A program made the translations under genes and the position numbers. This document shows, piece after piece, positions 48,390 to 60,459 of a stretch of DNA of 64,000 nt. The notes under the pieces were generated by a model. It ran no database searches. It was not told the origin of the DNA and saw nothing but the letters and a program-made list of their open reading frames with translations. Each line of letters begins with the position of its first letter. Position 1 is the first letter of the stretch. Source of the stretch: Progne subis subis (lineage: Eukaryota; Chordata; Aves; Passeriformes; Hirundinidae). The stretch spans positions 1 to 64,000 of the forward strand of contig JAKJHU010001593.1 in assembly GCA_022316685.1 (NCBI GenBank), written 5' to 3'.

Positions 48390-49190
48390 CTGCTTGGAGC
48401 TGCCGGGGCTGCTGCACACCCAGCACCACCTCCTCCAATCCCCCAAAATCTCCAGCCAGGTTCCCATTTCTCAATTCCTGGTGACCCAAACCCCTCCAGG
48501 GTGTTGTGAACAGTCTGCTCTGGAGTTTATTAGCTCAGATCTGCTGGCAGATCCAGTGGGAGCCTGGACCTTGAGGGGATCTGGGCTGGAAAAGCCACTG
48601 AACACCTGGAGCCACCTTCTCCGATCCTCCAAAATCTCCATCCACCCAAATCTCCATCCAAGTACCCATTTCTCAGTGCCTCATGATCCACACCCCTCCG
48701 AGGTGTTGTGAGCAGTCTGCTCTGGAGATTTTTAGCTCAGAGCCGTTGGCAGATCCAGTAGAAACCTGAACCACAAGGGAAATTTGGGCTGGAAAAGCCA
48801 CCGCACACCCGGAATCGCCTGCTCCAATCCCCCAAAATCTCCATCTAAGTGCCCATTTCTCAATCCCTGGTGACCCAAACCCCTCCAGGGTGTTGTGAAC
48901 AGTCTGCTCTGGGGTTTATTAGCTCAGAGCCATCGGCAGATCCACTGGGAGCTTGGACCTTGAGGGGATCCGGGCTGGAAAAGCCGCTGCACACCCAGTG
49001 TCGTTTTCTCCATCCCCCAAATCCCCAATCCCCCCAAATCTCCATCCAGGTGCCCATTTCTCAGTGCCTCATGACCCAAACCCCTCCGGGGTGTTGTGAG
49101 CAGTCTGCTCTGGGGTTTATTAACTCGGATTTGCTGGCAGATCCAGTGGGAGCCTGGACCACGACGGGATCTGGGCTGGAAAACGTCGCA
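48390..49190. repeat. About 190-200-bp tandem duplication, four copies
   Basis: Anchor word GTTGTGAGCAGTCTGCTCTG recurs at about 48,510, 48,713, 48,900 and 49,101 (spacing 202, 187, 201). Each copy also shares CCCATTTCTCA-TGCCT, GCTCAGA-C-GCTGGCAGATC and TCTGGGCTGGAAAAGCC. Copies are about 85-90% alike by eye. Confidence 0.88.
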
Positions 49191-52100
49191 GGTGTTGCCA
49201 TAACGGGGTGCCTGGGATCACCTTTCTGGTCACAGCTCCTGGCGCTGTGTTTCCCTTCGGAGATTTACGTGCGCATGGAGGGGGTGTGGAAAGTGCTGGA
49301 AAATAGAGGAGCCTGGCACGGGGATGGGATGCAGATGTTCCAGCTGTGGTCCCGCTCTCTGTGGCTGCCTCGGTGCAGAAATCTCCTCCCTCACCCGTCG
49401 ATTTCCCAGCTAAACTCATTAAAGGAACTCAGAATTCCAGGCCTGGATGAGAATGGTTGCCTGGATGTTCCCAGGGATGTGCAGCAGCGGCGCCTTGGTG
49501 GTCAGAAGTCACCTTGGCCGTGTCACCTGGGATCTTACCCTAATTATTACCGTGTTACTGGTTTTTCCAAGCTAATGCAAAGACAGATAATGAGGATCAG
49601 GGAAGGGAGAGGGAATGGCCTCGTTAATGCTCTGCAGGGATGATGATCCCAGCTTCTGTCTGGGGGGGAGCTTTGCCAGCAGAGAGCAGAAAAATGGGAT
49701 TTCTGGGTCCAAAACTTTCCCTCTTTCCTCTCTTCTTTTAGTTCAGAATAAATAATGGTGTGTCCTACAGTCTGCAGGAATATTTTGGTAGGCCACCAAG
49801 GCTCGCAGAAGCTGCTGGGGTGGTTTTTGGGCCGTGTCCTGGCTGTCCCAGGCCTCCAGCACCACAGAGCCACCCCTGGGGCCACCACCCACCGTGGGGT
49901 TTGGGGCTGGACCCGTCGTGTTCCACGGTTTCCACCTGAGGCCATAAATCAGCGCGGGGCTGGATTAAAGCTCAGCTTGGATTCCCTGGCAGCTCCGCTG
50001 TTTGCACTGAACCTTGCAGAGATTTGGATGTGAGCTGGAGATTTATGGGTGTTTGCAGAGCCCACGGTTCCAGGTCACAGCTCGGACCGAGGCATTTCCA
50101 GGGAATCATTGCTTCCCTCGGCGTCTTTGGTGGCCCCGTCTGCAGTGAGGCTTCGCGAGGAAAACGCGCCCGGGGCTTATCTCCCCGCCGGGTCTCCCTG
50201 GGAGGGGCGAGAGGCTGGGTAACACAACCCCAAAATGCTGATATAAACATTCCCCAGGAAAAACGGGACCTGTCCTTGGTTGGGATTCCCAAGGTGTGGG
50301 AGCCTTGATGGAGCAATCCCGGGCAGACCATGAGGGGAGAACGAAACTTGGGGTGGAATCCAGGGTTTATTTTCCTTTTCTGATCCCAAAGCATGCAAAC
50401 AAGAGCGGTAGAAACCACGGCTCTGCATCCCTGACATCCAAACGACAGGGTTGAGATGATATTGAGATGAAGCAGGGGGATATTCCCCAAAAATCCCATC
50501 CCTGGGCCAATCCCTCCCTCGGGAAGTGTGGCTGGAATTGGGTACAGCTGCCACCTGAGCCACCTCCCTGCTGTCCCTGCTGCCAGCCCATGGACACATC
50601 CCTACGTGCACAGCCACACGTGCTCCCACCCAAATCCGCTCTGGAATTGGAGCTGGAGCCATAACAATATGGCAGTAAAAAATAATGAAATGCCATCATA
50701 AAAAAAAGAGGGGAAAAAAAAAAAAAAAAAAAAAAAAGACGTGGAAAAGCAATTATTTATTTATACCTTGGGAACTAGGAATAATACACCTGTTTCGTGG
50801 GGATGGCTGGCACAAAGCTGGCATTGCAGAGTGGTACTTAATAATTTCTTTTACCACACTTTATAGGCTCTTTCCTGCAATTAATGCTAAATAAAATCAA
50901 CATTTCTCCAACGGGTGTTTCTGGCTCTCATTAACTCCCTTCTTGCCATTCAGCATCTCTTTCCCTCTCGGAGTCTTTTCTCTTTTGTGTTTCTCCCTTA
51001 CATTTTCCTTTGCTCGTCTCCTCTGATGAACTCTGCTGGCAGCTTCAAAGAGCAGGGCCTGGTTTTAACTGAATTAAGTGAAATTAGGTGCAGGATGGTT
51101 CCTGCTCCGGCTGGAACGAGGGCAGGATGAACCCAGAGCCAGGAGCAGGGGAGGCAGCAGCTGGAAGGGCCAACAAAGGGCTTGGACCACAAAAATAAAC
51201 CTGTGGAAAACCTGATGGAGGAGCAAAGCTGGAAATTTCGGCTCATCCTCCAAGGTGAACTCATAATTGAAGGAAAGTGTGAAGCAAAATGGTGCTGGGA
51301 GGTGATTTTGGGGCAAAACTGGTCCTGAACGAATTGGCTTTGTTTTTTTAGGAAGGAGGAACTTCCAGGACTCTCAGCATCCAAGAGCCACCTGAAGTGC
51401 TGGGAGAACTTGGTGGGGAAGTGTTGGCCCATCTCTCAGCAGATGGGAATCCTCTTCCCATCCTCTTCCCGCTTTTTCCTTCCCTCCTCGGAACTCCAAC
51501 TGATTTCAAATGATGGGATTCCAACACTTGCCAGAGGTTGACACTCCCTGCAGCAACGCTGGCAACAGGTGGGAGGGAGATTCTGGAGGAATAAAGGTCT
51601 TCTCTAGGGTCCATTTTGGAATTTCACATTTTTATATTAAAAATTTGAGGTGGAAATGCCCCCGGTTTGGCTGAGTCTTTCTCTGTGACTTCACTTGATC
51701 AGGCCCCAAATGACCCCTCTTAATTCCCACCCCAAAAAGAAAAGGAGAGTTTTTTCTTTATTAACCCCTCCCTTTTGTTCTTTAATTGCACATTTTCTGG
51801 CTTTAGCTTCCATTCTCTTTAAAAAACAAAGGAAAAAATAACCCAAACCCTCCTGATTTTTCACAGAAAAAGATATTTTGGATTAAAAGCTCTTAAAATC
51901 TCCTCTCCCAAAATGCATATTTTTTTTAATTTTTTTTTTTCCTAATAGCACTGAAATGATGAAGAGTATTTAATATTTATTCAAGTAGATAAAGCGAGCT
52001 GGGAGAGTATGAAAAAGGCAGGAATTTCCCTGGGCCAGTGAACTCCAGGAGAGGAGCAGCCCAGGGATGAGCACCCAGAGCCTGAATCCGGCACCTCCAG

Positions 52101-52684
52101 GGAATTTTGGGAGGGCGTGGGGAGCCCTTCCCTGCCTTTCCCGAGTTCCATCCAGAGGGTTTTCCCTTCTTTAATCAGGAGCAGTTGCACACAGGCCTCC
52201 GTTGGCGGGAGGGCTTTGTCTGCCATCCCATTCCCATGGGGAAAATTGGGACCCACGTGTGCCCAGCCGAGGGATGAAATCCGGGGGTGATCACCGAGGA
52301 GAGGAGCTGTGCCTGCTGCCCAGAGCCCTCTCTCCTCTCTTCTCCCCTCCCAGGAATCCAGGATTTATGTGGATAACAGCACAGCCAGGCCTGGCATTGG
52401 GGAATTGGCTGCACGTGTGGCTCCTTGGGATGATCCACGGGCAGGTTCCTGTGGAGCAGCACAGCACTGAAACATGATGGAGGCTCTGGAGGCTCTGGCT
52501 CCGATCTTTTCCCACTTTTTCACCCGTTACCTGCCAGCAGCTCCTCATGGTTGGTGCCGGCACCTCCAGGGCTCCTGGGAGCTCCTTTTGGGTGGTCGCT
52601 CCATGGGCAGTGGCTCAGGAACACCTGGGTGGTGCCAGGTGACCAGTGGAGACTCCTTGACCATGGGTGAGCCACGCCAGGCTC
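49191..52684. other. Upstream non-coding DNA
   Basis: No gene recognised. Simple sequence at 50,700-50,738 (A-run). The candidate regulatory island at 50,740-50,990 is listed separately. AT-rich T/A patches occur at 51,740-51,990. Confidence 0.5.
50740..50990. promoter_or_regulatory. Candidate conserved enhancer, about 44 kb upstream
   Basis: Non-repetitive AT-rich island with AAGCAATTATTTATTTATAC, GGCACAAAGCTGGCATTGC, TACTTAATAATTTCTTTTAC, TCCTGCAATTAATGCTAAAT and AAATCAACATTTCTCC. Homeodomain- and SOX-like content; conservation untested. Confidence 0.33.
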
Positions 52685-52687
52685 CCC

Positions 52688-52790
52688 TGGTCATTCCCAC
52701 ATTGCTCATTCCCATGGTGATCATTCCCGGGTTGCTCATTCCCGGGTTGATCATTCCCATGTTGATCATTCCCGTGTCAATCCTTCCCCT
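52688..52790. repeat. 15-bp minisatellite (TCATTCCCGGGTTGA)n
   Basis: About seven units of 15 bp varying between CCCACATTGC, CCCATGGTGA, CCCGGGTTGA and CCCATGTTGA. Confidence 0.92.
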
Positions 52791-54530
52791 TTCACTCCAT
52801 GAAACCCTTTCCATTTGCTCCGTGCTGAATCGTCCCTGAGAGTTCTTTCGGGCACTCGCTCCAATGTTTTGAAGCTCAAGCTAAAAGCCTGATTTAGGAG
52901 TGATTTTCCTTGGATTCCGCTGGGGTTTCCCTATTTCCAGCACTGGGCTGTCCCTTAACTGCCCATTCCCAGTGCGTGTCCCACCTGGCTGGGAAGTGCT
53001 GCGTGAAAAACCCAGGCATTGCTATCATGAAACCGTCAGGAACAAAATTCATCAGCTCCGGAGTCATTACACCAAACCTCGTGTGGATGGAAGAGCCCAG
53101 AGCTGAGAAAGCCTTGAGCAAACCCAGATTTTCCCAAGGAAACACAAACTGGCTTTAATCAGCAGCCCCAAATCAGTTTTGTTTTCTGAGGTTTCTTTTC
53201 CCCTCCCGTCTGCTTTTCCACGTTGGGAATTGCAGGGGAGCCCTTTGGCCTGGGGTAGAGAGGGGAGCTTTGCCCATCTCCTAATGAATATTATAAAAAA
53301 CAACAACAAAATGCTCTGTTTGGCCTGGCCAGCTCTCACGCTGCTCTCAGGGTCTCAGCCAGCCTTTCTGGACATTATCCCGTGGTTAAAGCACTGCTGT
53401 TTGTCCATAGGTTTGGGATAAATTGGGTTTATTCCCAGCAGAAGGCGAGAGAGGCTGGACCATCGCCTTCCTTCATTTTTTTTTTTCATGCCTCCCCAGC
53501 TCTCCTCTCATGCATAAAAAAATCACGTTGGCATCAAATTCCTGCCAGGAAAGGTTGTAAATCCCTGTAAATCCCTGCGGTGGGCAAGGAAAAGGGAACT
53601 TCCCTTCTCACTTTGCTTTCCTCACACCAAATCCAAGCTCTTCCCTGAGGTGAAGAAGGTGGAAGACTCAATCCTGGAGGAAAAGCTGGGAGAAAGCGAT
53701 CCTTGCTGGGCAACACCCCGTTTTTAGGGAGAGCTGTGGCGCCTGGTCACAGGTTCATGTGCAAGTCCTAAATTTAGTGCCACGTGTGGGGGGAGGACCG
53801 TCGGGTGACGCACGGATCAGCCTCATTCCTCGTGGGAAACTTCCAGCCTGTGCCACTTTCACCGTCTGGAACAAATGAGCACCTCCTGGTGATGCCATCA
53901 GCCCCTGGGAGCAGCAGCCAGAGCTGGAGATGTTCTTGGAAGCCGCAGGAGTGTGGGATTTTGTGTAACCCGCTGGCAAAGGTGTGTGTATCTCTCAATC
54001 TGTTGTGTCCTGCTCCGGGTTTAGGTCCACACCAGCAACGGGATTTAGTCATCCAGCTCTGGCTAATTCCTTTGGAATGTCGATGTTTAATTACATTCTG
54101 CCCTCAGCTGAATCCATCCTTTTTAATTTATCGCTGGCGAAGGCTGAGCACAAAGGCTTGGAGTAGCTTTTGAGCAGCTGCCAGTTCCTGAGGGTGCTCC
54201 GAGCTTCGCTTTCCAAACCAACTTATAAATTCTAAAGCTGGTGATCTTTCTCCAGGTCTAACCCAGCCTGAGGTCCATAAAAATGGCACTGTCACCACGT
54301 GCTTGCAAACAGGAGTGACAGAGCCCTGAAGAAATTCCCTTCTGATGTGGCTTGAGATGGTGACGGAGGCCCAGAAAAGCTGGAAAGCTCCAGATCCTTT
54401 GTTCAGGTGAGATTTCCCCCTGACCTTCGAGGGTCTCACACTTGGGAGAGACTCGGAGTGCCCTCAGCCCAAGGGATGAGTGAGTGGCTGGATTCTCTTC
54501 AGGAGATCCACCCAGGGCTCTCGGACCACT
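52791..54530. other. Upstream non-coding DNA, nothing recognised
   Basis: Single-copy sequence without a gene-like frame or clear repeat. 53,150-53,320 (CAGTTTTGTTTTCTGAGG, TCCTAATGAATATTATAAAA) is AT-richer. Confidence 0.45.
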
Positions 54531-54531
54531 G

Positions 54532-54655
54532 GGAATCGTGGAATTGTTCAGGCTGGAAAAGACCTCTAAGATCATCAAGTTCGACCACCAAATGCTTTTC
54601 CAACCGTAAAATGTTTTTAGCAACTTCAGTTAAACCACTCCCTCTGATGCAAATC
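54532..54655 (-). mobile_element. CR1 LINE fragment (3' end)
   Basis: GGGAATCGTGGAATTGTTCA then GGCTGGAAAAGACCTCTAAG and ATCATCAAGTTCGACCACC match the reverse-oriented CR1 3' terminus. 5'-truncated and diverged. Confidence 0.82.
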
Positions 54656-54706
54656 AGTGAAAACCTGAACATGACACAGGAACAACGATATAAGAGGCCA
54701 CCAAAT

Positions 54707-55414
54707 ACTGGTTTATACTGGTTTATACTGGTTTATACTGGTTTATACTTGTTTATACTTGTTTATACTTGTTTATACTGGTTTATACTGGTTTACACTG
54801 GTTTACACTGGTTTATGCTGGTTTTTACTGGTTTATACTGGTTTATACTGGTTTATGCTGGTTTATACTTGTTTATACTGGTTTATACTGGTTTATACTG
54901 GTTACACTGGTTTATGCTGGTTTTTACTGGTTTACACTGGTTTATGCTGGTTTTTACTGGTTTATACTGGTTTATACTGGTTTATACTTGTTTATACTGG
55001 TTTATACTTGTTTATACTGGTTTATACTGGTTTACACTGGTTTACACTGGTTTATGCTGGTTTTTACTGGTTTATACTGGTTTATACTGGTTTATGCTGG
55101 TTTATACTTGTTTATACTGGTTTATACTGGTTTATACTGGTTTATACTGGTTTACACTGGTTTATGCTGGTTTTTACTGGTTTACACTGGTTTATGCTGG
55201 TTTTTACTGGTTTATACTGGTTTATACTGGTTTATACTTGTTTATACTGGTTTATGCTGGTTTACACTGGTTTATGCTGGTTTTTACTGGTTTGTACTGG
55301 TTTATACTGGTTTATGCCGGTCTATACTGGTTTATACTTGTTTATACTGGTTTATGCTGGTTTATACTGGTTTATGCTGGTTTACGCTGGTTTATGCTGG
55401 TTTATACTGGTTTT
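54707..55414. repeat. 10-bp array (TTTATACTGG)n, about 70 units, with higher-order structure
   Basis: About 70 units of exactly 10 bp, with one 9-bp exception at 54,902. Five variants (TTTATACTGG, TTTATACTTG, TTTACACTGG, TTTATGCTGG, TTTTTACTGG) recur in a fixed order about every 24 units: the series from 54,782 is repeated from 55,021. Three forward frames are open throughout because no unit carries a stop in those phases. Not coding. Confidence 0.97.
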
Positions 55415-55834
55415 ATGGCCAGTTTGTCAGCCTGTTCAGTGGTGAGTGCTGAGGGCACCGTGGCAGCTCTCTGGGACTATTTTTTGGAGCTGAGGATGAC
55501 GAAGCCCCAGGGATAACTGGATTTTCAGATGAGATTCCCATGGCCTCACTCATAGGTGTTTCTCCAGATGAACTCATGGAGTGCAGCACCGCCAGCACCA
55601 CCGGAGACAATTCCTTGGGGCTTAGGTGGCATCACCCAGGGATTTGTCCCAGCTCAAGTCCCCACACGTCTCATCCAGCGTGACTCGGGCGTTACTCACC
55701 CTGTTCATTTTCCTGGGGCTCGTAACCAGCTGTGCCAGCTCCCAAATCCATCCGAGCAGCTTGGAATGGACTTCCCATGGGCTTGATATGTGAAGTCATG
55801 GAAGTCCTTCCCAAGGGCTGGAATTAGGGATGGC
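55415..55834. other. Non-coding DNA between the 10-bp array and a solo LTR
   Basis: Single-copy sequence with no recognised feature. Confidence 0.5.
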
Positions 55835-55840
55835 CACACC

Positions 55841-56243
55841 TGTCACTGAGACACACACAGCAGTCACACGCAGACAAGAGATTTTTGCAAAGCAGAGGTC
55901 CTTCCGATCCCAGCTCACTGCTGAGAGAGCGGAGAGAGGAGGAAGAGGAAGAGCACCCCTTTGTTTATTTTTACTTTTTATACATTTGTGGGTCTAGCAG
56001 AAGATTGGCTTTTTGGGGTTTCCACCCCTCAGCCTCAGTGGCCAGACCAGCTGTCAGTTACAGTTGTTTTCAGGTTAGAAATATGCAAACAAAGGACAGG
56101 GAATGAAAAACAAAGGATTTGTTTATGTTACATCTGTGGGAAAGGTAGAAAACTGCTCTAATATTGTACAGTAACTAAAAGATCTGACTCCATTATGAAA
56201 TTCAAAAGGCTAATAAAAAAAACTCAGAAAAACCAGGGTAACA
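55841..56243 (-). mobile_element. Solo LTR (ERVK-like), 6-bp target-site duplication
   Basis: A 403-bp element. On the minus strand it starts TGTTACCC and ends CAGTGACA, flanked by CACACC on both sides (55,835-55,840 and 56,244-56,249). Minus-strand TATA-like GTATAAAAAGTAAAAATAA lies near 55,983-55,965. It aligns end to end with the plus-strand LTR at 31,865-32,241. No retroviral genes adjoin it, so the proviral interior was lost by recombination or lies elsewhere. Confidence 0.88.
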
Positions 56244-56385
56244 CACACCCACCTTGCACAGGTTGGGTTCGCCAAGGCTGGTTGGGCTCCCTGGTAGGCG
56301 GAGCTGTTCCAAATCCATGGGTGGAGACACCTGGCAGTCTGTGGATTCACAGGGAACAGTTCTGACAGCTCTGCTGTCCCATCCC

Positions 56386-56545
56386 ATCGCATCCCATCCC
56401 ATCCCATCCCATCCCATCCCATCCCATCCCATCCCATCCCATCCCATCCCATCCCATCGCATCGCATCGCATCGCATCGCATCGCATCGCATCGCATCGC
56501 ATCGCATCGCATCGCATCGCATCGCATCCCATCCCATCCCATCCC
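56386..56545. repeat. Pentamer array: (ATCCC)13 then (ATCGC)14
   Basis: ATCCC units at 56,391-56,455 switch to a pure ATCGC block at 56,456-56,525, then back to ATCCC for four units. The minus strand of the first block is (GGGAT)n, which suits G-quadruplex formation. The second block places a CpG every 5 bp. Confidence 0.97.
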
Positions 56546-59500
56546 TTCCTTTCAGCCACCACAGGCTTGGAGCTGACTTTGCCAATATTCCTGGAGGAAA
56601 AGCACCCTTTGCACAATCCCTTTGGCCAGGGATCTTTTCTGTTCCATAAAAAAATCGGTCTCTCCAAACAGAATGAGTTTTGCTTTTTCCATTGCTGCTC
56701 CTTCCAGCAGCATAAGTAGGAATGGGTCCTTTTTTAGGTTCTTCTTCTTTCGGTTCTCATTTGGTGGAACGACAAAAGAAAATTGTAGAGAGGTCAAAGC
56801 ATCTGGGAAAATTTTCACTTGTTAAAAAAAAATAAAAATAAATAGTCAAACTGGAAAGATATTTCCAAGAGAATATGGGTAAATGGGATATCTGCTCTAC
56901 CTGGAAAGGAATTGCCTCTTTAATTGACGAGAGGCAGAAAGGAAACTCTTCTTGTTTAAACTCAGCCCAAACCTGCAGCTCATAAACTTCTTGTCAGTCC
57001 CAGGCTTGTGGTTCCTTTTTGCTTTTCATCTTCAAATCTGGTTTTCGTCCCCCCCTTTTTTTTTGCTGTTGTTCCCAACTTCTTTCCTGTCTCACGTAGG
57101 TGGTCTGATTTTCAAATCTTGAGTCATCTTGCATCCAGAATCTGTATCCCTGCACTGAAATATCCCAGAATTATTTGGATATTCCAGAGGCTGCAACTTC
57201 CTCTGCTTTCTCCCTGGTCACCTGGAATTTTGGGCTGATCCAAGCTGGAATTGCCCATTTCCGGGTCAGATATCCTAGAAAATCCTGATAAAAAACCCCA
57301 CAGCCTTCAAAGATAATGAGGATACTTCCACTTACGGTCTCAGAGGTGGAAAAAAATCTGGTATTTCCTTTTAATAGACTTTTTAAACTCTGCCTTTCCC
57401 AAAAAAAAAAAAAAAAAAAAAAAAAAATTAAAGGTAAGGATGAGGCAGAGCAGGATGTTAAAAACCCAACCTACGTCAGCCAGGAGCTCGCTCCTAATCA
57501 ACCCATCCACCTGGAATTCCCTGGGGGCAAGGAAGGAGCCTGTGGGAACAGGTTGGGACAGAGCTCCAGAGAGGAGCTGCCACCCAACCACAGAGCTGGA
57601 AAAACGCCTTGGGAGCCACTTGTGGAACGCCTCCCGTGTGATCCAGCGGGATGGAAGCGCTCGTTCCATGAAAATCCCCCTCCTCGCCGCGGCAGGTTTG
57701 TTATGCCAGCCGACTCGCGGCACCCGGCGCTGAATTCCCGCTTGGAAATGGGATCGGCACCGGGAATTTTCCACCTCGTGACAGACTTTACAATAAATAA
57801 TTTCAGAAATCATAAATAGCAGCAGGATTAGGTCACCGGAGCTCAGGAACCCGCTTGAGTTTAAAGAATGGTGTGGAAAAGAGGATTTTTTGGGATGCTG
57901 CACATCCTTTAACCCCCTGTGTGTGCTCCTCCTTTGCCTTAACTCGGTTATTGCTCACCAGAACTTTCACTTTGTCAAAACAAAAAAAAAGAAAAAAAAA
58001 AAAAGAAAGAAAACCCCCCAATTATAATAAAAATCCACTTCAGTGTTTTCCATAAAGTTGGCCAATAACTAAGCAAAGAGCAGGGAAAAAGGTAGATATT
58101 GAATACTTACTAAAACTTGGCGAGAAATGACCTTTTATTGTCGACTTTTTTTTTTCCATGCCCAACTTGGCTGCTTGGGACAAGCTCCGTGCCAAATTTC
58201 TCTCGTGTGTTCTTTCCCTATGTGTTAAAAACGCTTCAAAAGCTTCCCCCCAAAAGGTTCTGGGGAGGTTTTTGCATGGACAAGGCCGGAGGAGCCTGGA
58301 TTGAGAGCGAAGGTGATGGGGTTTTACGGATATTATGGAGATTTATTATTTTCTCTTTCTTACTGGCTTTTTTTTTCCCTTCCCCCTGCCCTGTCCCCCA
58401 CCATGGCGAGGTCTCAGAAGGGCTCTGCTGACAGATGCAGCTGGAGACAGCCACGAGATGTTAACATAAACTCCTCTGGCAGCTTGGAGAGGCACCAGGA
58501 ATGGCCCCGGGAATGGTTTTCCCATTTGGTTTCCCCCCTCAAAAAAACCCCAAAAACAAACCCCCACAACACCCCCCCCCCACAAAAAAACCCACAAAAA
58601 CACCTCCCCCCTAAAAAAAAAAAAAAACCCAAAAACAAAAAAACAAAACAAAAAACCAAACCAAACCAAACCAAAACCCAAATAATTTCACCCCCCCCCC
58701 CAAAAAAAACCAAAAACACCCCAAACAAAACCAATACCCCCCAAAAAACCCCAAACCCCAAATTATTTTGGGTGCAAAAATCACCCCCCCCAACCCAGAT
58801 TCTGTTGTTTCTGGTTCATCTGCGTCACCCAGCTGTCGCTTTGGTGGTGTTCGAGTTGTAATAAAATAAATCTGCTTCTCTCTTCATGTTTTAAAGGTGA
58901 TTTCTCTTGGATCCCCTCACTAAAATCACCACTTTGCAATGACTGTAAAGACCAAGTCTCTCTCTAATTTTCTTTCTTGCAATAGTTTTTGATTTTAAAA
59001 AGGAAAAAAACCCCTGATTTAAATGTTTTATCCGACTTGTGTTGCACATTTTCAGTTTGCACTGCTCTGCATTTGCCTCAGAGATGTTTAATTAATCTCT
59101 CAATTTCATTTAATTTCAATTTCTTAATTACTCGGTTTCATTTTTCTGGTTTCTCTGAAGCCCTCCAGTGTTTGTTTTTGGGGTGAGCTGCCCTGGTGGC
59201 AACAACACTTCTGAAATATTGCCTGTTGAAAGACAACACTTAAGTGACGGTGAGTCTGGCCCACATTTTATTCCCTTTTTTTGCATTTTGCCCCACAAAA
59301 AAGGTAAAACTTCTGGACTCCCTGATGCCTGCAACTGCTCATAAATGCATTTAATTTTATTCTGCAGCAGCACATGAATGCAGCTACAGCACAGAAGGAT
59401 CAGTTCTCATTTTGAACGGAATTAAACACTTAAAAGGGAAATAAAAGTGGAATTTCCAAACGTCGTCCAGTTTTCTGTCGGCATCTTGTGACAACAACAA

Positions 59501-60459
59501 AAACATCTTTTGAACCCAACCCCAAATGATTTAGGGGTGAAAGTCCCGTGAGATGATGGGATCGGCCACGTGCGGCAGGAGGTGACGGAGACAACTGGGA
59601 GATGGAGACTTTTTGGGGATCCTCCCGTTCTCTCAGGCCTGTTTCCCCCTGGAGGGGATGGATTTGCCCTCACCTCAGCACTCCTGGCTCTGCTCCGTGC
59701 CCTGCTGGGGTTTTTGGGGTTACCAAAAGCTGGGGCAGAGCGGGGGAGGAGAAGCGCCGGCGCCCAAATGGAGCGCTGGGGAGGGGAGGGGAGGGGAGGG
59801 GAGGGCACGGCGCTCCCAGATGGCTCATTATGGGACCGTGTGGCACCATCCAAGCTCATCCCAGTCTGTTCTCCTGCCACAAACCCCTCCCGGGGCTGCC
59901 GAGCCCCCGAGAGGCTCCGGGTGACGTTCACACCTCGCTGACCCCGCAGACGCCGCGGAATCGTAGCGGTTTTCAAGTCTGGTGTCGTAAATTAAAAGTT
60001 TCGGTGCGAAGCTCGGGGTGGGATGGAGATCCAGCCGAGCTTTTTGGAGTTTTCCAGGTCCCTCAACTCCGGCTCCCCAGGTTTCCAGGTGATTCCAGAG
60101 AGCAGAGGGACAGTTTGGAGGGCGTCACCTTGCAGGAGTGAAAGGAAGTCACCAAAAACTCATCCCAGTGCATCCCTCTTTCCCTTTCCCCCGCGCTGGG
60201 ATCACCCAGAAAGTCCCAACCAAGGGACTGAAGGATTTATACTGGAAACAGATCCCCACGGATCAGGACTTGAACAACACCTCCATCCCTGCCCTGCTCT
60301 GCGCGGCCTGACCTTTCACAATCTCCATTTCCTGACCAACGACCCCAAGGAAAATAGAGCAGCTCCTTGGTATTCCACGGAAATCTGCTCCAAACTTGTC
60401 AAAATACCCCCCCACGCCCGTCAGCTGCCGGGGACGAGACCTCTGCAGTAGTTTCCAGA
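56546..60459. other. Upstream non-coding DNA
   Basis: No gene recognised. Simple sequence: A-run 57,401-57,427; A/C-rich block 58,540-58,790 with C-runs of 9-12. AT-rich single-copy islands at 57,780-58,120 and 58,860-59,420 could hold regulatory sites (TTTAATTTCAATTTCTTAAT). A GGGGA run lies at 59,780-59,803. Confidence 0.5.

Noticed and set aside
54407..55516. Plus-strand frame of 369 codons rich in aromatic residues (YWFILVYTGL-like), resembling a membrane protein
   Set aside because: It is the 10-bp array read in frame. Three frames are open at once and give the same peptide, so it is not selected coding sequence.
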